DNA from: Sandaracinaceae bacterium
GTDB lineage: Bacteria > Myxococcota_A > Polyangia > Polyangiales > Houyiibacteriaceae
Assembly (NCBI GenBank): GCA_020633075.1
Contig: JACKEI010000005.1
Span: 1-64,000 of the forward strand
Length of the DNA stretch: 64,000 nt
Reading direction: 5' to 3'
Part shown: positions 41,700 through 50,105 of the stretch, piece by piece
How positions within the stretch are numbered: the stretch's first letter is position 1
Layout of the letters: every line of letters begins with the position of its first letter
Translations under genes and position numbers: made by a program
The notes under the pieces: model-generated
The model's database searches: none
Seen by the model: only the letters and a program-made list of their open reading frames with translations
What the model was told of the DNA's origin: nothing

Positions 41700-44021
41700 T
41701 CACGGTGTCTGCGCCGCAGCCAGCTCGGCGGCCCGCGCCTCGGCGCGCTCCCACACGCGCACGTAGGCCTCGGCCGAGCGGTAGAGGGGCTCGAGCTCGG
41801 CGTCCGTCACGCCGTCGTGGCGCGCGTCCTCAATCAGCTCGGGCAGCATTCCCACGTGCACGAAGCCCTCGGTGTTGAAGTCCACCGTGCGGTTCCCGAC
41901 CTGCGGCTGCTGGAAGGTGACGTCGCCCGCGTACGAGGCGAAGGGATACGTGACGGGGTTGGTCTGCCCGTCGCCGCAACCGTCCGGGCCAAAGCGCGGT
42001 CCGGGAGCCCCGGCGAAGCCGTTGAGGTCGAAGCTGAAGCCCACTCCGGGGTAGCCGCCGTGGTCCAGGATGAGCTGCACCCGGGCGCGCAGCGGGTCCC
42101 CCATGGCGCCCACGCGGTCGGGCGCCTGACAGCGGTTGAACACGTTCGCCGAAGCCAGCCCGCCGATGTCGTAGATGCGGCCGGAGTGCGCGTTGTTGTG
42201 GGTGCTCACGGCCGGGTAGTCCGCCGCCTCGAGCATCTCGAAGGTGCGGGCCATCGCGTGGTTCGGCAGGTGCGCGACCTCGATCAGCATGCCGCGCAGC
42301 ATCATCTCCGTGAGCAGCAGCTCGCCGAGGGGCTGGAGTCCGGCGCTCTGGCAGTAGGGGCCGTCTGTCGAGGGGGGTTCCTCCAGCAGCGGGATGAAGG
42401 GCAGCAGGGTGCCGCTGGCCGCCGTGCCCAATGTCGAGACCGCGAGCGGGGGATCCGAGAAGTACTCCGCACGGGGCCTGTTCAGGGCGCTGAACACCAC
42501 CTCGTTGCCCCCGTCGAAGCCGCCCGAGACGGTGGGATCGCAGGACGCGCTGAAGTTGTTGTAGTGCCCGCTGTTGAGCGCGTTGGCCACCTCCATGAAG
42601 CCGCGCTGGCCGTCGCCGGGGGAAAAGGCGTTGTCGAACTTGTGGACCGGGAACAGGGCCCGCACGCCGAGGTCGTGATAGTGCGCGAGCCGCTCTCGCA
42701 CGTACGCCGCGTCGCAGGTGGGGAACCCCTCGCGAGGGGTCACGAAGCAGTCGAAGAGGTTGGAGGTCTCGATCCCCAAGATGACCGCCAGCTTGCCCGC
42801 CGCGATCACCTCGCGCGCCTGCGCGGGGTCCGTGACGACGCGGAACCAACCGCGACCCGGGCCGCCCGACTGCGCGTCGATGTAGCGCTCCATGACCCGG
42901 ACCTCCTCGAGCTGACGGTCCACCGCCACCATGTCGTTGCACGAGTAGCGCACCGACTGCGCCCTGGACCCGACGCTGATGTCGCACAGCACCTGGTTCG
43001 AGACCGCGTGCTGCACCACCAACCGCAGGCCGCCGAGGTACGCGCGCTCCAGCCACTTGTAGTACTGCACCTGGTGCGTCGACCGGCGGTGCGCGTTCGG
43101 CCACTCCGTGAAGTCCGGGTAGCCACGGGTGTCGTGCACCGGCGTGCTCAGCCGGCCGAAGAGCACCCCAACGGCCAGCATCTCGAAGTTGAACTCGCGG
43201 CCGCTGTCGAAGACGGCGCCCATGAGGTCGCGGCGCCCCTCGAAGCCGTGGAACATCTCGCAGTCGGGCAGCGCCGCCTCCACGCCCAAGCGGTGGAAGG
43301 GGGCGCCGTGCACGACGCCGCCTCCGCCGAAGCCGAAGTTGCTGAGCAAGTGGGAGTGCGTGTCCACGATGCCGTAGAGGTCGCCATCGTCGAAGGTCGT
43401 GCGCGTCACCTCGCCGGTGGCGTCGACGGTGAGCTCGGGGAAGGCCACGCAGCCTTCGGTGGGCGACAGGGTCACGACCCCGGCCTCCTCCGGGTCGTCG
43501 GTGGTCCCGTCGACGCTCATGTAGCGTTGGGTCCGGCGGCTGCGCAGCGCCAGGCGCTCGGGGTCGTGCGCGGACGTCTTGAGCTCCCACTCGGCCGGCG
43601 AGACGAAGGTGTCGTCCAGCAAGGTGAGGTCCGTGTCGAGGACCGTCGCGGGGGCCAGCTCGTCCACCTCGGAGACCACGTAGCGTCGGTCTTGGTCGTA
43701 CAGGAGGTAGGTCCCCAGGTCGGACGCCTTGAAGCGCAGCCGAACGGCGCCCTCGGGGTCCCGCCCGCTGAACTCGTAGCGGAGCCCGTCGTCGGACGCG
43801 ACCAGGTAGCGGGTGTCGCGTCGCCCGGGTCGCACCGCGTCGAGGACGAAGCAGCCGTCGTTCAGCGCGAAGACGCTCTCGAGCGCGGGGGGCTCGGGCT
43901 GCCTCACGATGGAGTCACCGCACCCGGCGGCGAGGAGGGGGAACAGCGCGGCGGCGAGAGCGGGTAGCGAGAGGGGCCCGAGGCGTCGAGCGGGGAGGAG
44001 ACAAGCAAGCGAACACAGCAT
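41700..44021 (-). CDS. Secreted amidohydrolase-fold / M19-dipeptidase-like lipoprotein
   Basis: 773 residues from ATG 44021. A lipoprotein signal ends LLAAGC near residue 33. Residues 40-190 are a beta-rich module (RYLVASDDGLRYEFSGRD). The TIM-barrel hydrolase then shows DLYGIVDTHSHLLSNFGFGG (metal-binding HxH), KLAVILGIETSN, RALFPVHKFDN, THNNAHSGRIYDIGG and LDHGGYPGVGFSFDLNG, the layout of membrane-dipeptidase (peptidase M19) proteins that cleave dipeptides with zinc. It stands alone; an intact IS3 element is inserted 43 bases upstream of its start, between it and any distal promoter. The substrate is unknown. Confidence 0.8.
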   Translation of the reverse strand: MLCSLACLLPARRLGPLSLPALAAALFPLLAAGCGDSIVRQPEPPALESVFALNDGCFVLDAVRPGRRDTRYLVASDDGLRYEFSGRDPEGAVRLRFKASDLGTYLLYDQDRRYVVSEVDELAPATVLDTDLTLLDDTFVSPAEWELKTSAHDPERLALRSRRTQRYMSVDGTTDDPEEAGVVTLSPTEGCVAFPELTVDATGEVTRTTFDDGDLYGIVDTHSHLLSNFGFGGGGVVHGAPFHRLGVEAALPDCEMFHGFEGRRDLMGAVFDSGREFNFEMLAVGVLFGRLSTPVHDTRGYPDFTEWPNAHRRSTHQVQYYKWLERAYLGGLRLVVQHAVSNQVLCDISVGSRAQSVRYSCNDMVAVDRQLEEVRVMERYIDAQSGGPGRGWFRVVTDPAQAREVIAAGKLAVILGIETSNLFDCFVTPREGFPTCDAAYVRERLAHYHDLGVRALFPVHKFDNAFSPGDGQRGFMEVANALNSGHYNNFSASCDPTVSGGFDGGNEVVFSALNRPRAEYFSDPPLAVSTLGTAASGTLLPFIPLLEEPPSTDGPYCQSAGLQPLGELLLTEMMLRGMLIEVAHLPNHAMARTFEMLEAADYPAVSTHNNAHSGRIYDIGGLASANVFNRCQAPDRVGAMGDPLRARVQLILDHGGYPGVGFSFDLNGFAGAPGPRFGPDGCGDGQTNPVTYPFASYAGDVTFQQPQVGNRTVDFNTEGFVHVGMLPELIEDARHDGVTDAELEPLYRSAEAYVRVWERAEARAAELAAAQTP

Positions 44022-44135
44022 TTTCTCGACTATAGCGTCATGCGCGAGTGGGGACCTGCCCTCCGTGTCAATCAAGGGTGAGCCACGAAGGGGCTCGAAT
44101 TCTCTGTAGCGAGGGCGGAGACTGGACCCCGAGAG

Positions 44136-44555
44136 ATGCCCAAGAAGCCGATGAACGAACTCAACACCGAAGTGGTGGCGCTGGCCGAGAACGACCGCCG
44201 TCAGCGACGCCGGTTCACGCGTGAGCAGAAGGTCGCGATCCTGAAGGAGGTCGACGCTAGCACTGGCCGTGGCGAGGTGTCTGCGCTGCTGCGCCGGGAG
44301 GGGCTCTACAGCTCCCACCTGGCTCAGTGGCGGCAGCAGCTCCAGGCCCACGGCGAGCGGGGCCTTGAGCCCCAGAAGCCCGGACCGAAGATGCGCCGTG
44401 ACGAGCGTGACCTGGAGATCGAAAAGCTGGAGCGGAAGACGGCGCGGCTCGAGCACGACCTGCTGGTGGCCCGGAAGCTGATCGAGCTTGCGGGAAAAGC
44501 GCACGAGATTCTCGGTGTCGCGCTGCCGAGTCTCGAGAACGACGAGGAGCTCTGA
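44136..44555 (+). CDS. IS3-family transposase OrfA
   Basis: 139 residues. An N-terminal helix-turn-helix of the transposase_8 type, RRRFTREQKVAILKEVDAST then EVSALLRREGLYSSHLAQWR, binds the terminal repeats; a C-terminal coiled coil (ERDLEIEKLERKTARLEHDL) mediates multimerisation. The stop TGA overlaps the ATG of orfB by one base (TGATG), so orfB is reached by translational coupling rather than the -1 frameshift fusion used by many IS3 relatives. Confidence 0.9.
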   Translation: MPKKPMNELNTEVVALAENDRRQRRRFTREQKVAILKEVDASTGRGEVSALLRREGLYSSHLAQWRQQLQAHGERGLEPQKPGPKMRRDERDLEIEKLERKTARLEHDLLVARKLIELAGKAHEILGVALPSLENDEEL

Positions 44556-45667
44556 TGGAGCTGCTCGTTGGGCGCGACCCCATCATCCCGTTCAGTCGGG
44601 CGTGCGACGTCCTGGGCATCCCGCGTGGGACAGCCCGGAGGCGGCTGGCGCCGCGTCGTCATGGCCCACGCGCGCCGCGTCCTCGGAGCCACCGTAGGCT
44701 CAGCCAGGAGGAGCGCCTGAAGGTCCTGTCGACGCTGCACTCCGAGCGCTTCGAGGACCAGACGCCACGGCAGGTCTACGCCGAGCTGCTCGACGAGGGG
44801 GAGTACCTCGCGTCGCCCAGCACGATGTACCGCATCCTCGCGGAACAGGGCGAGACGCGCGAGCGCCGCAACCAGCGTGCAGCACGCTCGCACGCTGTGC
44901 CGCGTCTCGAAGCCCGCGCGCCGAACGAGGTGTGGACGTGGGACATCTCGAAGCTGGCGACCGGCACCCCCGGGGTGTTCCTGAACCTGTACCTCGTGCT
45001 CGACCTGTACTCGCGCTACCCGGTGGCGTGGATGGTCGCCGAGCGCGAGAACAGCGCCCTCGCGAAGCAGCTCTTCGCCGAGGCCATCACGCGCTACGAC
45101 ATCGCGCCGGGCACCATCACGGTGCACAGCGACCGTGGCGCACCGATGACCGCGACCGGCTTCATCGACTTGCTCGCCGAGCTCGGCGTCGACCGCAGCC
45201 TGAGCCGCCCTCGCGTCTCGAACGACAACCCATTTTCGGAGTCCTGTTTCAAGACGGTCAAGTACCAGCCCGACTACCCAGGCCGCTTCCGCGGCGTCGC
45301 GCACGCGCGCCAATGGTTCGCGGAGTTCTTTCCCTGGTACGCGGACGAACACCGCCACAGCGGCCTCGCACTCTTCACGCCGGCCGACGTCTTCTTTCGT
45401 CGCGTCGAGGCCATCGCCAACACCCGTCAGCGCGCGATGGACACCGCGTTCGACACCCACCCCGAGCGCTTCGTGAAGGGGCGCCCGCAGGTCCGGCGAC
45501 CCCCCGCCGTGGTGGCCATCAACCCCATCGATCCCACCGGGCCCATGCCGCTCACCGAGCTGCTGCAGGCGGGCGACGCCGACTTCATGGCGTCGACCCC
45601 ACCGCCCATCACCAGGTCGACGCCCGTGCTCCCGGGCGCGCCGCTCCCCGGCACCGATCAGACATAG
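44555..45667 (+). CDS. IS3-family transposase OrfB (DDE catalytic subunit)
   Basis: 370 residues. An N-terminal HTH_21-type helical region (PRQVYAELLDEGEYLASPST) precedes the rve DDE core: VWTWDISKLATG (first Asp), TVHSDRGAPMTATG (second Asp) and RVSNDNPFSESCFKTVKYQP (Glu), with the terminal RPxSGLALFTPADVFF-like segment HSGLALFTPADVFF. All three catalytic residues are present and the length is full, so the enzyme should be active. It carries a longer proline-rich C-terminal tail than usual. Confidence 0.9.
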   Translation: MELLVGRDPIIPFSRACDVLGIPRGTARRRLAPRRHGPRAPRPRSHRRLSQEERLKVLSTLHSERFEDQTPRQVYAELLDEGEYLASPSTMYRILAEQGETRERRNQRAARSHAVPRLEARAPNEVWTWDISKLATGTPGVFLNLYLVLDLYSRYPVAWMVAERENSALAKQLFAEAITRYDIAPGTITVHSDRGAPMTATGFIDLLAELGVDRSLSRPRVSNDNPFSESCFKTVKYQPDYPGRFRGVAHARQWFAEFFPWYADEHRHSGLALFTPADVFFRRVEAIANTRQRAMDTAFDTHPERFVKGRPQVRRPPAVVAINPIDPTGPMPLTELLQAGDADFMASTPPPITRSTPVLPGAPLPGTDQT

Positions 45668-45815
45668 AACTCAACCGGGCCCTGGCTCAAACCCATTGAC
45701 ACGCTCCGCCTGCGCCTCTGCGTCATTTGCCTATCACTTTCGGACACGAGCAACCGTACACGGCTGCCTCGGCCGCAGGTCGCGACGGTCGCGACGGTCG
45801 CGCACCCCCAAGGGC

Positions 45816-46292
45816 TCACTCGCCTTCGGCGAAGCGGACGCGAATCGCGATCTGCATACAGGGGACGAGCGCGGCGCAGTCCGCGGACTCCAGCGCTTCC
45901 CGGGCCTCCTCTGCAGGGGCGGTGCAGGCGTCTACGGCGTCAACCGCCTGCCCGCAGCGGGTGTAGTCCGCTCCCGTGGACGTGCACTCCGCCTGCCCGG
46001 AGACCGACTGCAGCATGTCCAGGCAGCTCTGCAGCGAGTGCGTGTTTCGGGTGCGGCCGTCGTCGCACACCCTCTCCCCCGGAGGGCGCTGCCCCTCCAG
46101 GTACTCGCACACGGCGCTGCGCTCGGCCTCGGGGACCTCGCTCAAGACCATCGCGTCGTACCGGGCGCCGCCCGCGCTCGTGGCCTCTTGGCCGCTGGTC
46201 TGCTCGGCCTCTGCCGTGGGCTCGGACGCACCGCCCCCACCGCATGCCGTCGCCAACGCACCAACCATGGCTACTACCACTACTCGCTTCAT
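45816..46292 (-). CDS. Cysteine-containing lipoprotein
   Basis: 158 residues. MKRVVVVAMVGALATACGGG is a lipoprotein signal with Cys17 as the lipid site. After an acidic/Ser-Thr linker the mature domain has about eight cysteines (SAVCEYL, RVCDDGR, QSCLDML, AECTSTG, TRCGQAV, DACTAP, ADCAALVPC), indicating a disulfide-stabilised helical domain exported to the outer envelope. No enzymatic motif is seen. It is divergent from another lipoprotein gene. Confidence 0.75.
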   Translation of the reverse strand: MKRVVVVAMVGALATACGGGGASEPTAEAEQTSGQEATSAGGARYDAMVLSEVPEAERSAVCEYLEGQRPPGERVCDDGRTRNTHSLQSCLDMLQSVSGQAECTSTGADYTRCGQAVDAVDACTAPAEEAREALESADCAALVPCMQIAIRVRFAEGE

Positions 46293-46509
46293 CTTCTTGC
46301 TCCTCTGTCACCTCATCACGGCGACTGACTGCGGGAAGTACAGCACACCGGTCGCCTGTTCATCAGTCGGAGAAATTACGGTCGCACCACCGCTGCGGTC
46401 TGTCCGCTGTGCGGTTGGGGCGGGCCAGCTCCGCTGCGCTGTTTGGCCCCACCCGGCCGGACTTGGGCGTGCTAGGAAGCGGCCCCCCTTCACTCGGTCG
46501 GTACCTTGC

Positions 46510-47697
46510 ATGCACTCTCGGCTGTCGCTCCCGGTCTCGCTCGTGGGTTCGTTCTTCGTCGCCTTCGCCTCCCTGGCCGGCTGCTCCAAGGACACTGCGC
46601 CTGACTCCGGCCCCTACGCCCCGCGCGCCAACGACGTGGCCATCCTCTTCCCGCATCCCGAGATGGGTGAGGACGACCTGCTCATCGCCATGAGCGAGGA
46701 GCTGCTGCCGGCCGCGCTCTTCGCGCAGCTGGGCGACTCGGACGTTGGTCTTCCGCGGCTGGCGGAGGGCGCTGGTTCGACCGACGTGTACCCCAGGCTC
46801 CGCGTCACGTCGGCGCGACTCGACCCGTGCTTCGACAACGTCACGCCCTGTCAGCGCCAGGTGCGCCTGGTGGCGCAGATCCTCTTCCCCCTGACGAGCG
46901 ACCCGGAGCCACCCAGTCTCTCGGACGCGTCCATTCACCTGTTCTACGCGCTCGACGATGAGCCCTTCGTGAACCTGCTGGTGGCCCTGCGCGCGCTCGG
47001 CTCGGAGCGCGGGCCTCTCGGTGTTCACCCCGGGCTGCTGCGAGAGGGCCTCGACAGCAGCTACGCGCAGGCCATGCGCGCGGCGCTGGTCACGGCGTGC
47101 GAAGCCGGCACCCTCACGCGCTTCACGTTCATGGCCACGGGCCGCTCCAAGAACTGGTTCTTTGGCATCTTCGACCGCGCGAGCGACGGAAGCTTCGCGC
47201 TCTCGACCATCCCCGGCACGTCCATGACCAGCGACTCGTTCACCGACCAGGGCTCGCCGGGCTTCCGCTTCGGAACGCCCTTCGCGGTGAGCTGGTTTCC
47301 GGACTCGTTGCTGGCCACCGACAGCACCCAGGCGCTCAGCCCCACGGAGTACTCGGAGGGCGTCGATAGGCTCGCCAGGCTCGCCAATCCGGACCTGGTC
47401 TCCACCTCGGACGTCAACTGCGCCGCCTGTCACGTCGCCGACACGACGCGCGTCCAGGCTTCGCTCGACCGCGGTGCGAGCAGACCCGAGACCAGCGCCT
47501 TCGACTTCCCCGCGTCGCTCCCGGCGCCGGACGTGCCTCCCACCGGCTTCGGCAACCTCCACGCGTTCTCGTGGGCCTTCGAAGAGCCGACGGTCAGCGC
47601 GCGGACGGCGCACGAGGTCGAGCTCGTCGTGCGCGCGTTGAGCAGCGAAGGCTTTCGCGCGTCGCTGGCCCCGCAGCTGCGGGCGCTTCTCGAGTAG
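46510..47697 (+). CDS. Lipoprotein with single CxxCH motif
   Basis: 395 residues from ATG 46510. The signal SLVGSFFVAFASLAGC gives a lipobox at Cys23. The mature protein starts APRANDVAILFPHPEMGEDD and includes beta-rich stretches and RLRVTSARLDPCFDNVTPCQ. One haem-binding-like motif, NCAACHVAD, lies near residue 310, but there is no clear axial Met domain around it, so haem binding is uncertain. No known family is recognised; the pattern is common among large predicted surface lipoproteins of myxobacteria. Confidence 0.7.
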   Translation: MHSRLSLPVSLVGSFFVAFASLAGCSKDTAPDSGPYAPRANDVAILFPHPEMGEDDLLIAMSEELLPAALFAQLGDSDVGLPRLAEGAGSTDVYPRLRVTSARLDPCFDNVTPCQRQVRLVAQILFPLTSDPEPPSLSDASIHLFYALDDEPFVNLLVALRALGSERGPLGVHPGLLREGLDSSYAQAMRAALVTACEAGTLTRFTFMATGRSKNWFFGIFDRASDGSFALSTIPGTSMTSDSFTDQGSPGFRFGTPFAVSWFPDSLLATDSTQALSPTEYSEGVDRLARLANPDLVSTSDVNCAACHVADTTRVQASLDRGASRPETSAFDFPASLPAPDVPPTGFGNLHAFSWAFEEPTVSARTAHEVELVVRALSSEGFRASLAPQLRALLE

Positions 47698-47736
47698 CCG
47701 TCGGGCCACCTCGAGACCGCAGGGCGGAAGGGCCCG

Positions 47737-48825
47737 CTAGCTCCCCGAGGGCAGCAGCCCGCCGCCACCGCTGCTCCCGCCCTCGACCGGCCGGTGCAGC
47801 ACCAGCTCCTGCCCGGCCGCCTGCCCATGCACGAACGCGGCGTTGCGCGCGCGACCGGAGCGCCTCACGCGGTGCACCCGCGGGTGCCGGCGCTGGTAGT
47901 ACGCCGAGACGCCCTCGTCGCCGACCCACACCAGCCCCTGCGCGGCCGACGCCTTCCGCTCTCGCTCGAGCTTGTCTCGGAAGCCGCGCATCACGCCGAC
48001 CAAGAAGGTCCGGCGGTCGCGGTTGCCCTTTACCCCGTGCTCCTTGCGGTGGCGCATCCACGCCGCCTCACCGGCCTGCAAGAGGAAGCCGTGCACGTAC
48101 TCCGCCATCCGCACGTTGGCGCGCGTGCCGCAGATCTCGAGCACCGCCCCGCGGCGGCCCTCGAGCGGACGGAAAGAGTGCGTCCAGATCGCCTCCACGA
48201 AGAAGTGGTTGGTCAGGATGGAGGCGAGCACCCGCTCGTGCTCGTCGTGGCGCGCCTTGATCGGACCCACGTGAGCAAAGGTGAAGTCCCGCTCCTGGAC
48301 CCGCGTGTCTCGCTCGCGGAGGTTGTGCTCCAGCATCAAGCGCCGGGCCTGCTGCATCGCCGCGTCCGCCTCGTGCGGGTTGTCGCTCCCGGCGAGCGCG
48401 AGCAGCCGCCGCACGCGGTCGATGACCTTCGCGGCAGCCGAAGGCGTCGCGTCACCTCCAGCTGCCGTGGGCGCACCCGCCGCGCGGGCGTCGATCCCCC
48501 GCGACTGGCAGAGCGCCCGAAACACCGGGCCATGCGCCGCCTCCGACACCCCCAGCACCTCCACCACGAACTGGTGCGCCATCTCGTGCTTGAGGACCTC
48601 GAGGACGTCGCTCCACGGGTGCTCGAGGATGAGCCGCCGGGTGACCTCGATGGTGCGCGTGTCGGGCACGTAGCGCGCGAGGATCGACGTGGCGTCGCTG
48701 AGCGCCAGCACGGGCGGACGCATGCGCCCCTCGAAGAGCGCCCAGCTGTCGTACTTCCATCGGGCGCGGAGCTCCTCGAGGATCAACCGCTCGAGCTCGT
48801 CGTTCAGCGCATGGGGTGCCGGCAT
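47737..48825 (-). CDS. SprT-like metalloprotease-motif / DUF2786 protein
   Basis: 362 residues from ATG 48825 (a TTG at 48861 is possible). Residues 1-120 are SprT-like: a substrate/zinc region with VLKHEMAHQFVVEVLG (HExxH) and HGPVFRALCQSRG supplying the next histidine. Residues 130-180 are a DUF2786 segment, KVIDRVRRLLALAGSDNPHE then ADAAMQQARRLMLEHNL. This combination is known as a conserved fusion of unknown function, possibly handling DNA-protein crosslinks, as SprT/Spartan does. The C-terminal 70 residues are arginine/glycine-rich. Confidence 0.75.
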   Translation of the reverse strand: MPAPHALNDELERLILEELRARWKYDSWALFEGRMRPPVLALSDATSILARYVPDTRTIEVTRRLILEHPWSDVLEVLKHEMAHQFVVEVLGVSEAAHGPVFRALCQSRGIDARAAGAPTAAGGDATPSAAAKVIDRVRRLLALAGSDNPHEADAAMQQARRLMLEHNLRERDTRVQERDFTFAHVGPIKARHDEHERVLASILTNHFFVEAIWTHSFRPLEGRRGAVLEICGTRANVRMAEYVHGFLLQAGEAAWMRHRKEHGVKGNRDRRTFLVGVMRGFRDKLERERKASAAQGLVWVGDEGVSAYYQRRHPRVHRVRRSGRARNAAFVHGQAAGQELVLHRPVEGGSSGGGGLLPSGS

Positions 48826-48903
48826 GCCGCCGAGCTTTTCCCGCCGGGGGCTCGGGTTCAAGGCGCGGGCGGCCTCGTCCCATCGTCTGAGAGCGGTCTC
48901 CCC

Positions 48904-48932
48904 TTGACTTATGTAGCGACGTTACACAACAT
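48904..48932 (+). promoter_or_regulatory. Candidate promoter with overlapping palindromic operator
   Basis: A good -35 box ttgact at 48904 is followed by 17 bases and a weak -10 (caacat, 48927-48932), seven bases before the ATG at 48939. Between the boxes lies a near-perfect palindrome, tgtagcgacgttaca (48912-48926), where six of seven pairs match. A repressor bound there would block the promoter. It is also within reach of the divergent gene starting at 48825. Confidence 0.4.
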
Positions 48933-48938
48933 CGAGCG

Positions 48939-50024
48939 ATGCGTTTCTCGCGCAACCTCCCCTTGTCCGCCCTCGAGCGCCCGCCCGCGCGGCCCTCTGC
49001 GCAGCCCGCGCATGTCCACCGCTGGAGCACAGCGCGGCGCCCACCCCCCGCGCTGCGGCTGGCGCTCTCGCTCGCTGTGGGGCTCTCCTTGCTGGCCTGC
49101 GACAAATCCGGGGTGCACGACCTGGGGCGCCGCTCCGACACGCTGAGCACCTGCGACTCGGCCACCTCGTCGTGGGTGCGCTCGCTCGAGGGGAGCACCG
49201 AACTCTTCGTGCTCGGGACGCGCCGGGCTGGCCTGGGCGCCACCAACGGGTGCTACGTGCGCACCCTGGTGTTCGAGGACAGCACCATCGAGATGGAGAC
49301 GGGCACGTTTGTCTTGGACGCGGCCGGCGCGGGGGCGGCCAGCGTGAGCGCCAGCTACGACTTTCCGTTTCAACCAGAGCTGTCCCCCCTGCAGCGGCGC
49401 GGCGTGCGTCGCGAGGACTATGACGAGCCGCTCGTGCGCTCGCTCACGGCCGCGCGGGACGGGGAACAGCTGCTGCTGGCCGTGGACGGTGACGAGCGCC
49501 GCCTGACGCCCCTGCCGGAGATCATCCGCCGCTTGGACACGAGCACGCAGGCGGGCGCCGAGGACATCTTCCGGTTGGTCAACATCATGTTCTACATGAC
49601 CCAGGTGCGGGTCGAGGGCTTCGGCGCCTCGGGCATGACGCAGTACACGGCGCCCAGCACCTTTGTGGGGATCGTGGGCGGCACGTACCGCGTAGCGGTG
49701 ACCCCGCAGCGGCTGCGCATCCTGGTCGACCTGACGTACACCGGCGTGCGCGACCTGACCGACATCCAGCTGGACGGGAACCAGCACACCAACGTGGCGC
49801 TGAGCGGCTCGGGCACCACCAGCGACGTGCTGATCTACACGCTGGACCACCCCGACCGCAGTACGCCCATCGAGTTCGCGGTGCACTACGACGAAGCCAC
49901 GATCGTCAACGGCATGGCGGCGTCCGGATACTACCCGTGCGACGTGGATGGCCGTCGCTTCGACATCGACTATCCGCTGCAGAACGACGTCCACCTGCGC
50001 AACCTCCTGCCCGTCGGGGAGTAG
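48939..50024 (+). CDS. Surface lipoprotein of unknown function
   Basis: 361 residues. After an arginine-rich lead the signal LALSLAVGLSLLACDK gives a lipobox cysteine near residue 54. The mature part is beta-rich (ELFVLGTRRAGLGATNGCYV, TFVLDAAGAGAASVSASYDF, TYRVAVTPQRLRILVDLTYT) with two conserved-looking cysteines at the ends. The real start may be later than ATG 48939, since the N-terminal extension before the signal is unusually long. No family recognised. Confidence 0.7.
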   Translation: MRFSRNLPLSALERPPARPSAQPAHVHRWSTARRPPPALRLALSLAVGLSLLACDKSGVHDLGRRSDTLSTCDSATSSWVRSLEGSTELFVLGTRRAGLGATNGCYVRTLVFEDSTIEMETGTFVLDAAGAGAASVSASYDFPFQPELSPLQRRGVRREDYDEPLVRSLTAARDGEQLLLAVDGDERRLTPLPEIIRRLDTSTQAGAEDIFRLVNIMFYMTQVRVEGFGASGMTQYTAPSTFVGIVGGTYRVAVTPQRLRILVDLTYTGVRDLTDIQLDGNQHTNVALSGSGTTSDVLIYTLDHPDRSTPIEFAVHYDEATIVNGMAASGYYPCDVDGRRFDIDYPLQNDVHLRNLLPVGE

Positions 50025-50105
50025 CACAGGCGCGCGAACTCTACGAAACCTTCGCGAACGGCGCCCCGCGGCCCGAGCGTGACGAGCCACTCACGCGAGC
50101 GCGAC

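Larger units (their letters stand above)
44064..45703 (+). mobile_element. IS3-family insertion sequence, apparently intact
   Basis: Imperfect inverted termini: cgtgtcaatcaagggtgagc at the left (44064) and, on the opposite strand, cgtgtcaatgggtttgagcc at the right (45703). The bases flanking them are ctc on both sides (44061-44063, 45704-45706), a likely 3-bp target duplication. It holds orfA and orfB in one direction, about 1640 bp in all, the size of IS3-type elements. Both genes are intact and the target repeat is preserved, so the insertion looks recent. Exact ends could shift by two bases. Confidence 0.8.

Noticed and set aside
41670..43967. Long plus-strand frame opposite the M19-like gene
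   Set aside because: No domain, biased His/Arg/Val composition; shadow of the minus-strand gene, which has catalytic motifs.
47420..47450. Cytochrome c assignment for the lipoprotein with NCAACH
   Set aside because: A single CxxCH without a surrounding cytochrome fold pattern or clear axial ligand is insufficient.
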